From Panulirus ornatus (lineage: Eukaryota > Arthropoda > Malacostraca > Decapoda > Palinuridae), in the NCBI RefSeq assembly GCF_036320965.1, contig NC_092276.1, forward strand, positions 6,914,282 through 6,978,281: a stretch of DNA of 64,000 nucleotides. The letters are read 5' to 3'. The notes below the pieces were generated by a model. The model was given only the letters and a program-made list of their open reading frames with translations, was not told where the DNA came from and made no database searches. This document shows, one piece after another, positions 54,617-64,000 of the stretch (the first letter of the stretch is position 1; each line of letters starts with the position of its first letter). The position numbers and the translations under genes were made by a program.

Positions 54617-57600
54617 TATTTATTTATTTTGCTTTGTCGTCTCCCACGTTAGCGAGGTAGCACAAGGAAACAGACGAAAGAATGGCCCAACCCACCCACA
54701 TACACATGTATATATATACACTTCCACACATGCAAATATACATACCTATACCTCTCAACGTATACATATATATACACACACAGACATATACATACATACA
54801 CATGTACATAATTCATACTGTCTGCCTTTATTCATTCTCATTGCCACCTCGCCACACATGAAATAACAACCCCCTCCCCCTCATATGTGCAAGGTAGTGC
54901 TCGGAAAAGACAACAAAGGCTCCGTTCATTCACACTCGGTCTCTAGCTGTCATGTAATAATGCACCGAAACCACAGCTCCCTTTCCACATCCAGACCCCA
55001 CAGAACTTTCCATGGTTTACCCCAGACGCTTCACATGCCCTGGTTCAATCCATTGACAACACGTCGACCCCGGTATACCACATCGCTCCAATTCACTCTA
55101 TTCCTTGCACGCCTTTCACCCTCCTGCATGTTCAGGCCCTGATCACTCAAAATCTTTTTCACTCCATCTTCCTAACTCCAATTTGGTCCCCCACTTCTCC
55201 TCATTCCCTCTACCTCTGACACATAATATCCTATTGGTCAATCTTTCCTCACTCATTCTCTCCATGTGACCAAACTATTTCAAAACACCCTCTTCTGCTC
55301 TCTCAACCACACTCTTTTTATTACCACACATCTCTCTTACCCTATTATTACTTACTCGATCAAACCACCTCACACCACATATTGTCCTCAAACATCTCAT
55401 TTCCAGCACATCCACCCACCTGCGCACAACTCTATCCATAGCCCACGCCTCGCAACCATATAACGTTGTTGGAACCACTATTCCTTCAAACATACCCATT
55501 TTTGCTTTCCGAGATAATGTTCTCGACTTCCACACATTCTTCAAGGCTCCCAGAATTTTCGCCCCCTACCCCACCCTATGATTCACTTCCGCTTCCATGG
55601 TTCCATCTACTGCCAAATCCACTCCCAGATATCTAAAACACTTCACTTCCTCCAGTTTTTCTCCATTCAAACTTACCTCCCAATTGACTTGACCCTCAAC
55701 CCTACTGTACCTAATAACCTTGCTCATATTCACATTTACTCTCAGCTTTCTTCTTTCACACACTTTACCAAACTCAGTCACCAGCTTCTGCAGTTTCTCA
55801 CATGAATCAGCCACCAGCGCTGTATCATCAGCGAACAACAACTGACTCACATCCCAAGCTCTCTCATCCACAATAACTGCATACTTGCCCCCCTTTCCAA
55901 AACTCTTGCATTCACCTCCCTAACAACCCCATCCATAAACAAATTAAACAACCATGGAGACATCACACACCCCTGCCGCATACCTACATTCACTGAGAAC
56001 CAATAACTTTCCTCTCTTCTGACATGTACACATGCCTAAATCCTAGATAAAAACTTTTCACTGCTTCTAACAACTTGCCTCCCACACCATATATTCTTAA
56101 TACCTTCCACAGAGCATGTCTATCAACTCTACCATATGCCTTCTCCAGATCCATAAATGCTACATACAAATCCATTTGCTTTTCTAAGTATTTCTCACAT
56201 ACATTCTTCAAAGCAAACACCTGATCCACACATCCTCTACCACTTCTGAAACCACACTGCTCTTCCCCAATCTGATGCTCTGTACATGCCTTCACCCTCT
56301 CAATCAATACCCTCCCATATAATTTACCAGGAATACTCAACAAACTTATACCTCTGTAATTTGAGCACTTACCTTTGTCCCCTTTGCCTTTGTACAATGG
56401 CACTATGCAAGCATTCCACCAATCCTCAGGCTCCTCACCATGAATCATACAGACATTAAATAACCTTACCAACCAGTCAACAATACAGTCACCTCCTTTT
56501 TTAATAAATTCCACTGCAATACCATCCAATCCCGCTGCCTTACCGGCTTTCATCTTCTGCAAAGCTTTTACTACCTCTTCTCTGTTTACCAAATCATTTT
56601 CCCTAACCCTTTCACTTTGCACACCACCTCAACCAAAACACCCTATATCTGCCACTCTATCATCAAACACATTCAACAAACCTTCAAAATACTCACTCCA
56701 TCTCCTTCTCACATCACCACTACTTGTTATCACCTCCCCATTAGCCCCCTTCACTGAAGTTCCCATTTGGTCCCCTGTCTTACACACTTTATTTACCTCC
56801 TTCCAAAACATCTTTTTATCCTCCCTAAAATTTATTGATACTCTCTCACACCCCAACTCTCATTTGCCCTCTTTTTTGCCTCTTGCACCTTTCTCTTGAC
56901 CTCCTGCCTCATCTCCCACTCATTTGCATTATTTCCCTGCAAAAATCGTCCAAATGCCTCTCTCTTCTGTTTCACTAATAATCTTACTTCTTCCTCCCAC
57001 CACTCACTACCTTTTCTAATCAACCCACCTCCCATGCTTCTCATGCCACAAGCATCTTTTGCGCAAGCCATCACTGCTTCCCTAAATACATCCCATTCCT
57101 CCCCCACTCCCTTTACCTCCTTTGTTCTCACCTTTTTCCATTCTGTACTCAGTCTCTCCTGGTACTTCCTCACACAAGTCTCCTTCCCAGGCTCACTTAC
57201 TCTCACCACTCTCTTCACCCCAACATTCTCTCTTCTTTTCTGAAAACCTCTACAAATCTTCACCTTCGCCTCCACAAGATAATGATCAGACATCCCTCCA
57301 GTTGCACCTCTCAGCACATTAACATCCAAAAGTCTCTCTTTCGCGCGCCTATCAATTAACACGTAGTCCATTAACGCTCTCTGGCCATCTCTCCTACTTA
57401 CATACATATACGTATGTATATCTCTCTTTTTAAACCAGGTATTCCCAGTCACCAGTCCTTTTTCAGCACATAAATCTACAAGCTCTTCACCATTTCCATT
57501 TACAACTCTGAACACCCCATGTATACCAATGATTCCCTCAACTGCCACATTACTCACCTATGCATTCAAATCACCCATCACTATAACCCGGTCTCGTGCA

Positions 57601-58178
57601 TCAAAACCACTAACACACTCATTCAGCTGCTTCCAAAACACTTGCCTCTCATGATCTTTCTTCTCATGCCCAGGTGCATATGCACCAATAATCACCCATC
57701 TCTCTCCTTGAACTTTCAGTTTTACCCATATCAATCTAGATTTTACTTTCTTACACTCTATCACATACTCCCACAACTCTTGTTTCAGGAGTAGTGCTAC
57801 TCCTTCCCTTGCTCTTGTCCTCTCACTAACCCCTAACTTTACTCCCAAGACATTCCCAAACTACTCTTCCCCTTTACCCTTGAGCTTCGTTTCACTCAGA
57901 GCCAAAACATCCAGGTTCCTTTCCTCAAACACACTACCTATCTCTTCTTTTTTCTCATCTTGGTAACATCCACACACATTTAGACACCCCTATCTGAGCC
58001 TTCGAGGAGGATGAGCACTCCCCGCGTGACTCCTTCTTCTGTTTCCCCTTTTAGAAAGTTAAAATACAAGGAGGGGAGGGTTTCTAGCCCCCCTGCTCCT
58101 GTCCCCTTTAGTCGCCTTCTACGACACATGAGGAATGCGTGGGAAGTATTCTTTCTCCCCTATCCCTGGGGATAGGGG
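54617..58178 (-). mobile_element. RTE-like LINE, most complete copy in window
   Basis: Minus strand: leader (58178-57990), endonuclease (57960-57240: LALSETKLKGKGEE, IGAYAPGHEKKDHERQVF, VMGDLNA, SRRDGQRALMDYVLIDRRAK, MSDHYLVEAKVKICRGFQKR), linker (FWKEVNKVCKTGDQMGTSVK), RT fingers, palm LYVAFMDLEKAYGRVDRHAL, FADD, thumb, C-terminal region, long 3' UTR and (TATT)n end. Only a handful of lesions separate its reading blocks, for example at the start of the MSNVAVEG block (GDLNA, stop), 56623-56628 and 55872. It serves as the reference for the full element, about 3.56 kb. Confidence 0.9.
56832..57557 (-). pseudogene. RTE-like endonuclease C-terminal half and linker, 241 codons open
   Basis: The open frame contains VEGIIGIHGVFRVVNGNGEE, LVDLCAEKGLVTGNTWFKKR, SRRDGQRALMDYVLIDRRAK and SDHYLVEAKVKICRGFQKRR. 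The DYVLID and SDH residues are catalytic-site motifs of APE-type endonucleases, which nick target DNA to prime reverse transcription. The preceding half lies in the next open piece (57848-57558) after a TAG replacing the K of GDLNAKV. Inactivated by that stop. Confidence 0.8.
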
Positions 58179-58188
58179 AGAAAGAATA
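58148..58188. repeat. 19 bp perfect inverted repeat
   Basis: ATTCTTTCTCCCCTATCCC, 2 nt, and its exact reverse complement. It forms where the 5' leader of the minus-strand RTE meets a leader piece of a plus-strand element. Confidence 0.95.
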
Positions 58189-58350
58189 CGTATGTATATG
58201 TTGAAATGTAAAGGTATGTATATGTGCATGTGTGGGTGTCTATGTATATACATGTGTATGTGGCTGGGTTGGGCCATTCTTTTGTCTTGTTTCCTTGCGC
58301 TACCTCACTAACACGGGAGTCAGCATCAAAGTACAATAAATATACATAAT
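58167..58350 (+). mobile_element. RTE leader (25 nt) fused to distal 3' tail
   Basis: GGGGATAGGGGAGAAAGAAT is followed directly by ATGTATATGTTGAAATG, the microsatellite part, hairpin CTACCTCACTAACACGGGAG and an AATAAATATA end. This is another deletion derivative holding both ends of the LINE. Confidence 0.75.
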
Positions 58351-58690
58351 ACTTCTTTTATCTATTGTTCATTTCATTTTGGTAAAAGGCTGAGCTAGCA
58401 CAGCTTGCTCACTCCAAAAAATCTAGTTATGAAGAATGACTTGGGTGAGTTAAGTGTTGTCAAATGATTTCTGTGACAAGAAGAGACTATGTTTGTAGAC
58501 AGAATGCATGCAGTCCACATGTGGGTGAGAAAGAAAGAAAAAACAGCTAACTGGGTTAAAGGAGTGCAACTTGACAACCACTGAAGTGCTGGCTTACTAT
58601 ACACATCACTAACCCTCCCAATACCCATGTGGGTAGTATTGGTAATATACCTCCCTGGTTGGTGGCTGCTTACCACCTACTACTACTATT
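58351..58690 (+). repeat. Dispersed repeat C, 3' half
   Basis: Matches 26060-26370: AGTTATGAAGAATGACTTGG, GACAGAATGCATGCAGTCCA, TTGACAACCACTGAAGTGCT, GGTTGGTGGCTGCTTACCAC. Confidence 0.78.
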
Positions 58691-58922
58691 GTCAGAAAGC
58701 AAAGGGATCTTTTATTCATAGCCACAATATACTAGGTTTTGTTAGTCTTTCCAAATTATTTTTAATGTTTCATATGTCATAAAATTAGAATTTTACCTCT
58801 GTTTTCACTCTTCCATATACTGCTGTTTATACCATTATCCCTACACTCCCATTCCCTGCCATTAACAATTCTTATCTATATACACATACACTTGCTTGAA
58901 ATACTGAAAAGATAACACTTAC
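58691..58922. other. Unassigned intron sequence
   Basis: AT-rich flank downstream of the 661-codon exon's donor. Confidence 0.5.
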
Positions 58923-60906
58923 TTGTTCTCTCAATGCTGTAACTTTAGTTCTAAACTCTTCTTCCTTTTCTGAAAATGCAGATCTAAGACCTGCAATTTT
59001 TGCTTCAATTTCATCCATCTGAGCTTTGTGGATCAACTGACTTTGCTCATACTTTTCTTTAATAGCAGCAACAGAATTCACCTTTTCTGTTAGAGACAAC
59101 CTTAATTCAGAAATAATTTTCTCACTACTTTGTGTCTGCTTCTCTCTCTCCCTTTGGATTATATCCAATGCCATCTTAGTAGTATGAAGCTCCTCAAGGA
59201 ATTTACTTTCCTTATCTCCTATACTCTTATTCAACCCTATTTTCTCTTGTTCTATAAAGTCAATATACTTATGTTTTTCATCTAAAGTTTCTTCTAATTC
59301 AGCAATTTTACTCTCATATTCCTGTTTATTTTCTTCTTTCTGTTCCTCTAAAGTCTTGATTATCATATCCTTCTCAGATAAAAGACTGTTAACGTGCTTA
59401 ATCTTAGATACCATTTCATTCTGATTTTCACTTAAGATTTTATTGTGCTCCTTAACTTTGCCAGAAATTTCTTCTCTCAAAGCTTCAGTTCCTCCTCTTA
59501 AATCATCATTAATCTTTTTTTGAGCTTCATATTTTGATGTGGTTTCCTCTAGTTCTTCAGTCAGCAGTTTAACAGATGAAGACTGTTCATCCTGTACTTT
59601 CATAGTTTCCTTTTGCAGGTGACTTAAGTCTAACATACTTGAATGAAGTTCTTGACCGATTATTTCCTTTTCACTCGGGAATATTTCAGTAGATTTCTGA
59701 AGATGTTCCTGCAGGGAACTGAATTCCTTTTCATTTTCTTGAATTGTCATATGCAAGGGTGCATTTTCTATAGATATGATTTCTAAAATATTTTTCATAC
59801 CTTGTCCTGCATTAGTGTAGATATTCTCTTTTCTCTCCTTGTCTTGGATATATGTGTACTTCTCTTTCTCACAGCCTACTCTTACTATTTCCAGTTGTTG
59901 TTGTAGGGCACTGTTCTCATCATTTCTCACTTTGACATCAATGGTTAGCTTATCTACAATGTCTTGCAAAGCCATTACTGCTGCTTCTTTTACCTTAACA
60001 GCCTCAGGTCAACAATAATATTTCTTGTGCATGTGACTCCATGGCTACTTCATACTCCTTCTTCAAATTTGAAATATCTCCTTTCTTTGTTTGAATTTCA
60101 TCCATTAAAACATTTTTTTCATAATTCAATTTATCTTCGTCTTGCATTTTTAACTGTAATAGGTTATAAGCACTTTCTTTCTGTTGCAGTGCATTTTTTA
60201 GCTCATTTTTTTCATTGGCAAACTCTGCTAAATTACCTTCCATTTTCTGTTTTAAAGCAGCATATGATTCTTCCTTTAGCTGAAGTTCCTTGTTCATAGT
60301 TGTTTTCATTTCCATCAAATCTTCTAAAGATTCATGCATTTCTTTCTCCATCTTTATAAATCCTTCTTGTTTAGTGCTTATAATTTCATTCAAGCGCAAT
60401 ACTTCTCTAGCATGGATCTCTAATTCTTTTTCTTTTTCATTCTGCAAAGTTAAGAAGGCTTCTTCCATTGACTTCATTTGCATATTAAACCTCATCTTTT
60501 CATCAGAATGGGCCTTGTTAGATCTTTCCAAATCCTGTGTAAGGAAAGCATGAGCTTTTACCTTGGATAGAATTTCTTCAGTGAGTGCTGCCTTTTCTAC
60601 AGTCAGTTGTTCTACTTTCATTTCCATGTCACACTTAAACTTTAAGTGTTCTTCATTTACCAACAGAATTTTCTCTTCTAAGTTGGCCTTTTCTTCATAA
60701 AGTGCAACAAGTTTATTCTTAGCTTCTTTTTGCATGTCAGATATAGCTTCAAATCGCATCTGAATTTGCATGCTTAAGCTACCATTCTTATTTACCATTT
60801 CAGTTTTTTGGAACTCAAGCTTCTGATGCTTCTGTGTAGTATTCTCTTGAGTCAGCTTCTCCCATTCACCCATCAGTATACTTAGATTCCTGTTTAACTC
60901 CATCAT
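58923..60906 (-). CDS. NUMA1: NuMA-like giant coiled-coil exon (frame broken by one base)
   Basis: The exon begins after a TTTCAG acceptor at ATG-ATG-GAG (60906) and ends at GAACAA|GTAAGT (58923). It is 1984 nt, which is 661 codons plus one base. The first 300 codons (60906-60007) run into TGA at 60004-60006. The frame one base further on is then open to the donor. Deleting one base of the ACCTGAG at 60009-60003 joins both parts into one continuous helix. Composition is classic coiled coil: E, K, Q, L and N dominate, with leucines in heptad spacing and few prolines or glycines. It would form the central rod used for dimerisation. The initial ATGs are probably internal codons, since an acceptor directly precedes them. 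Because all other exons are exact multiples of three, an extra base from sequencing or assembly is the simplest explanation; a real lesion remains possible. Confidence 0.8.
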
Positions 60907-61022
60907 CTGAAACGATGTAACATATATTAGACTCTTGCACACTAAACTTTGGTAAGAGAAAGAATGTTTTCTAGAAAGCATGGAATGCCAAATGCAACTT
61001 GTTAAAACACTGATTTAGACCG

Positions 61023-61056
61023 ATTCCTTAGAAGGGGTTATTCCTTAGAAGGGGTT
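61023..61056. repeat. 17 bp tandem duplication at RTE 5' junction
   Basis: ATTCCTTAGAAGGGGTT occurs twice back to back, immediately before RTE sequence starts. Confidence 0.95.
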
Positions 61057-62762
61057 ATTGATTGAGAGGGTGAAGGCATGTACAGAGCATCAGATTGGGG
61101 AAGAGCAGTGTGGTTTCAGAAATGGTAGAAGATGTGTGGACTAGGTGTTTGCTTTGAAGAGTGTATGTGAGAAATACTTAGAAAAGCAAATGGATTTGTA
61201 TGTAGCATTTATGGATCTGGAGAAGGCATATGATAAGAGTTGATAGAGATGCTCTGTGGAAGGTATTAAGAATATATGGTGTGGGAGGCAAGTTGTTAGA
61301 AGCAGTGAAAAGTTTTTATCAAGGATGTAAGGCATGTGTGCATGTAGGAAGAGAGGAAAGTGATTGGTTCTCAGTGAATGTAGGTTTGCGGCAGGGGTGT
61401 GTGATGTCTCCATGGTTGTTTAATTTGTTTATGGATGGGGTTGTTAGGGAGGTGAATGCAAAAGTTTTGGAAAGAGGGGCAAGTATGCAGTCTGTTGTGG
61501 ATGAGAGAGCTTGGGAAGTGAGTCAGTTGTTGTTCACTGATGATACAGCGCTGGTGGCTGATTCATGTGAGAAACTGCAGAAGCTGGTGACTGAGTTTGG
61601 TAAAGTGTGTGAAAGAAGAAAGCTGAGAGTAAATGTGAATAAGAGCAAGATTATTAGGTACAGTAGGGTTGAGGGTCAAGTCAACAGGGAGGTAAATTTG
61701 AATGGAGAAAAGCTGGAGGAAGTGAAGTGCTTTAGATATCTGGGAGTGGATTTGGCAGCGGATGGAACCATGGAAGCGGAATTGAATCATAGGGTGGGGG
61801 AGGGGGCGAAAGTTCTGGGAGCATTGAAGAATGTGTGAAGTCGAGAACATTATCTCGGAAAGAAAAAATGGGTATGTTTGAAGGAATAGTGGTTCCAACA
61901 ATGTTATATGGTTGCGAGGCGTGGGCTATGGATAGAGTTGTGCGGAGGAGGGTGGATGTGCTGGAAATGAGATGTTTGAGGACAATATGTGGTCTGAAAT
62001 GGTTTGATCGAGTAAGTAATCATAGGGTAAGAGAGATGTGTGGTAATAAAAAGAGTGTGGTTGAGAGAGCAGAAGAGGGTGTTTTGAAATGATTTGGTAA
62101 CATGGAGAGAATGAGTGAGGAAAGATTGACCAAGAGGATATATGTGTCAGAGGTGGAGGGAACGAGGAGAAGTGGGAGACCAAATTGGAGGTGGAAAGAT
62201 GGAGTAAAAAAGATTTTGAGTGATCGGGGCCTGAACATGCAGGAGGGTGAAAGGCGTGCAAGGAATAGATTGAATTGGAACAATGTGGTATACCGGGGTC
62301 GATGTGCTGTCAATGGATTGAACCAGGGCATGTGAAGCGTCTGGGGTAAACCATGAAAAGTTTTGTGGGGCCTGGATGTGGAAAGGGAGCTGTGGTTTTG
62401 GTGCATTATTACATGACAGCTAGAGACTGAGTGTGAACAAATGGTGCCTTTGTTGTCTTTTCCTAGCGCTACCTCGCGCACATTTGGGGGGAGGGGGTTG
62501 TTATTTCATGTGTGGCGGGGTGGCAATGGGAATGAATAAGGGCAGACAGTATGAATTATGTACATGTGTATATATGTATATGTCTGTGTGTGTATATATA
62601 TGTATATGTTGAGATGTATAGGTATGTATATTTGCGTATGTGGACATGTATGTATATACATGTGTATGTGGGTGGGTTGGGCCATTTCTTTTGTCTGTTT
62701 CCCTGCGCTACCTCGCTAACGCAGGAGACAGCGACAAAGCAAAATAAATAAATAAATAAATA
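61057..62762 (+). mobile_element. RTE-like LINE, 5'-truncated, long 3' UTR
   Basis: It begins in RT fingers (LIERVKACTEHQIGEEQCGF). It has FTDD in place of FADD (~61535), an extra A in the palm (KAYD-K-S), a missing G at ~61839 and a stop at 62091. Otherwise it reads through to VVYRG. The 3' UTR ends in AAATAAATAAATAAATATAA. It lies 5' of the first visible NuMA-like exon. Confidence 0.88.
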
Positions 62763-64000
62763 TAAAAAGATGTTTTGGAAGGAAGTAAATAAAGTGCATA
62801 AGACAAGAGAACAAATGGGGGAACATCGGTGAAGGGGGCTAATGGGGAGGTAATAACAAGTAGTGGTGATGTGAGAAGGAGATGAAGTGAGTATTCTGAA
62901 GGTTTGTTGAATGTGTTAGATGATACAGTGGAAGTTAAAGGGTGTTTTGGTCAAGGTGGTATGCGAAGTGAGAGGGTCTGGGAGAATGATTTGGTAAACA
63001 GAGAAGAGGTAGTGAAAGCTTTGTGGAAGATGAAAGCCAGAAGGTGGTGGGTTTAGATGGTATTGCAGTGGAATTTATTGAAAAAGTGGGTGACTGTGTT
63101 GTTGACTAGATGGTGAGGATATTCAATGTATGTATGGCTCATGGTGAAGTGCCTGAGGATTGGTGGAATGCATGCAAAGTGCCTTTGTACAAAGGCAAAG
63201 GGGATAAAGGTGAATGTTCAAATTACGGAGGTATAAGTTTGTTGAATATTCCTGGGAAATTATATGGGAGGGTACTGATTGAGAGCGTGAAGGCATGTAC
63301 AGAACATCAGAATGGGGTAGAGCAGTGTGGTTTCAGAAGTGGTAGAGGAAGTGTGGATCAGGTGTTTGCTCTGAAGAATGTATGTGAGAAATGCTTAGAA
63401 AAACAAATGGATCTGTATGTAGCATTTATGGATCTGGAGAAGGCACATGATAGAGTTGATAGAGATGCTCTGTGGAAGATAATAAGAGTACGTGGTGTGG
63501 GAGGCGAGTTGCTAGAAGCAGTGAAAAGTTTTTATTGATGATGTAAGGTATGTATACGAGTAGGAAGAGAGGAAAGTGATTGGTTCTCAGTGAATGTTGG
63601 TTTCCAGCAGGGGTGCGTGATGTCTCCATGGTTGTTTAATTTGTTTATGATGGGGATGTTAGGGAGGTGAATGCAAGAGTTTTGGAGAGAGGAGCAAGTA
63701 TGCAGTCTGTTGTGGATGAGAGGGCTTGGGAAGTAAGTCAGTTGTTCGCTGATGATACAGCGCTGGTGGCTGATTCGGTTGAGAAACTCCAGAAGCTGGT
63801 GACTGAGTTTGATAAAGGGTGTGAAAGAAGAAAGCTGAGAGGAAATGTGAATAAGAGGAAGGTTATTTGGTACAGTAGGGTTGAGGTAAGTTTGAATGGA
63901 GAAAAACTGGATATCTGGGAGTGGATTTGGCAGCGGATGGAACCATGGAAGCTGAAGTAAGTCATGGTGGGGGAGGTGGCAAAAGTTCTGGGAGCGTTGA
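62763..64000 (+). mobile_element. RTE-like LINE, linker and RT, runs off the right edge
   Basis: It starts KKMFWKEVNKVHKTREQ directly after the previous tail and has RT fingers (EDWWNACKVPLYKGKGDKGE), palm LYVAFMDLEKAHDRVDRDAL and LFADD. Several lesions are present: a stop near 63107, TGA at ~63538 and a lost base at ~63650. The 3' part is outside the window. Confidence 0.85.

Larger units (their letters stand above)
4926..60906 (-). other. NUMA1: NuMA-like gene, 3' part (ten exons in window)
   Basis: The ten minus-strand exons listed separately form one transcription unit. Every exon boundary has AG acceptor and GT donor signals, and every intron is phase 0. Together they give about 1728 codons: a long coiled coil (two giant exons plus four small ones) and then a roughly 250-residue serine-rich and basic tail. 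NuMA has the same plan: head, about 1500-residue coiled coil, and a tail that binds LGN/Pins, microtubules and importin. Three tail blocks match vertebrate NuMA in the same order (exons at 18430, 12951 and 4926). NuMA family proteins anchor dynein at spindle poles and at the cortex. The head domain is missing because the gene runs off the right edge. The introns are packed with retrotransposons. No database search was run; the assignment rests on remembered family sequence. A less likely alternative is an unrelated coiled-coil centrosomal protein. Confidence 0.78.

Noticed and set aside
60003..60012. Firm call of programmed +1 frameshifting
   Set aside because: Similarity to the antizyme UCC-UGA site is only a trinucleotide-level coincidence, and an indel or sequencing error explains the extra base more simply. 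Kept only as an alternative.
1..64000. tRNA, rRNA or other structured RNA genes
   Set aside because: No cloverleaf with A/B boxes or rRNA-like sequence was recognised by eye; a covariance-model scan would be decisive and was not possible.

Overview
The window is eukaryotic: a 64 kb slice of an intron-rich, repeat-packed animal genome. One large host gene runs along the minus strand, and almost everything else is retrotransposon sequence. The dominant RTE-like LINE, the Jockey-like and CR1/L2-like remnants, the many TA/GT/ATAC microsatellites and the AT-rich introns suggest an arthropod, probably a decapod crustacean. That placement is inference, because no taxonomic marker gene is present.

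Host gene. Ten minus-strand blocks (4926-5087, 12951-13103, 13877-14098, 18430-18636, 24666-24917, 25074-25250, 27405-27557, 33312-33410, 40622-42397, 58923-60906) have good splice signals. All start and end between codons, and together they give about 1728 codons. The 5' exons encode more than 1300 residues of coiled coil. The 3' exons encode a short basic/serine-rich tail that matches, in order, the C-terminal region of vertebrate NuMA (NUMA1; relatives Mud and LIN-5): a TQxxxxTM / STQ...SRS...R block, a WKRLSELQRRN...YPPH block and a YNLRKRKS...KTKRLS block. I therefore call it a NuMA-like spindle-orientation and spindle-pole gene. Its N-terminal head lies beyond the right edge. Its last exon may lie beyond the left edge or be unrecognised.

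Repeats. The main family is an RTE-like LINE with an APE-type endonuclease, a reverse transcriptase and a C-terminal YGCEAW...RWFDRV...KWFGHMERM...RGRPNWRWKDGVK region. More than 25 copies or fragments lie in both orientations within the introns. Near-complete copies are at 9070-12385(-), 36560-39835(-) and 54617-58178(-). Two 3' UTR types exist, long and short. The short type is younger: one copy keeps a 368-codon open frame, and another has 583 codons broken by one nonsense codon. A shorter repeat ('repeat A', about 230 bp) joins the LINE's 5' leader to its 3' tail hairpin, as expected of a non-autonomous partner. A second dispersed repeat ('repeat C') is unclassified. Jockey-like and CR1/L2-like remnants are older and carry nested RTE insertions.

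Layout. 0-5 kb: CR1-like remnants, repeat C and an RTE copy. 5-18.6 kb: the four tail exons among RTE copies and a dissected CR1-like element. 19-24 kb: RTE fragments, a 500 bp tandem duplication and a large inverted repeat around (TA)n. 24.6-33.4 kb: four small coiled-coil exons. 34-40 kb: a twin-priming-like RTE inversion and an old RTE copy. 40.6-42.4 kb: giant exon. 42.5-58.3 kb: a 16.5 kb intron full of Jockey, RTE and repeat C. 58.9-60.9 kb: second giant exon, with a one-base frame break. 61-64 kb: two RTE copies in tandem.
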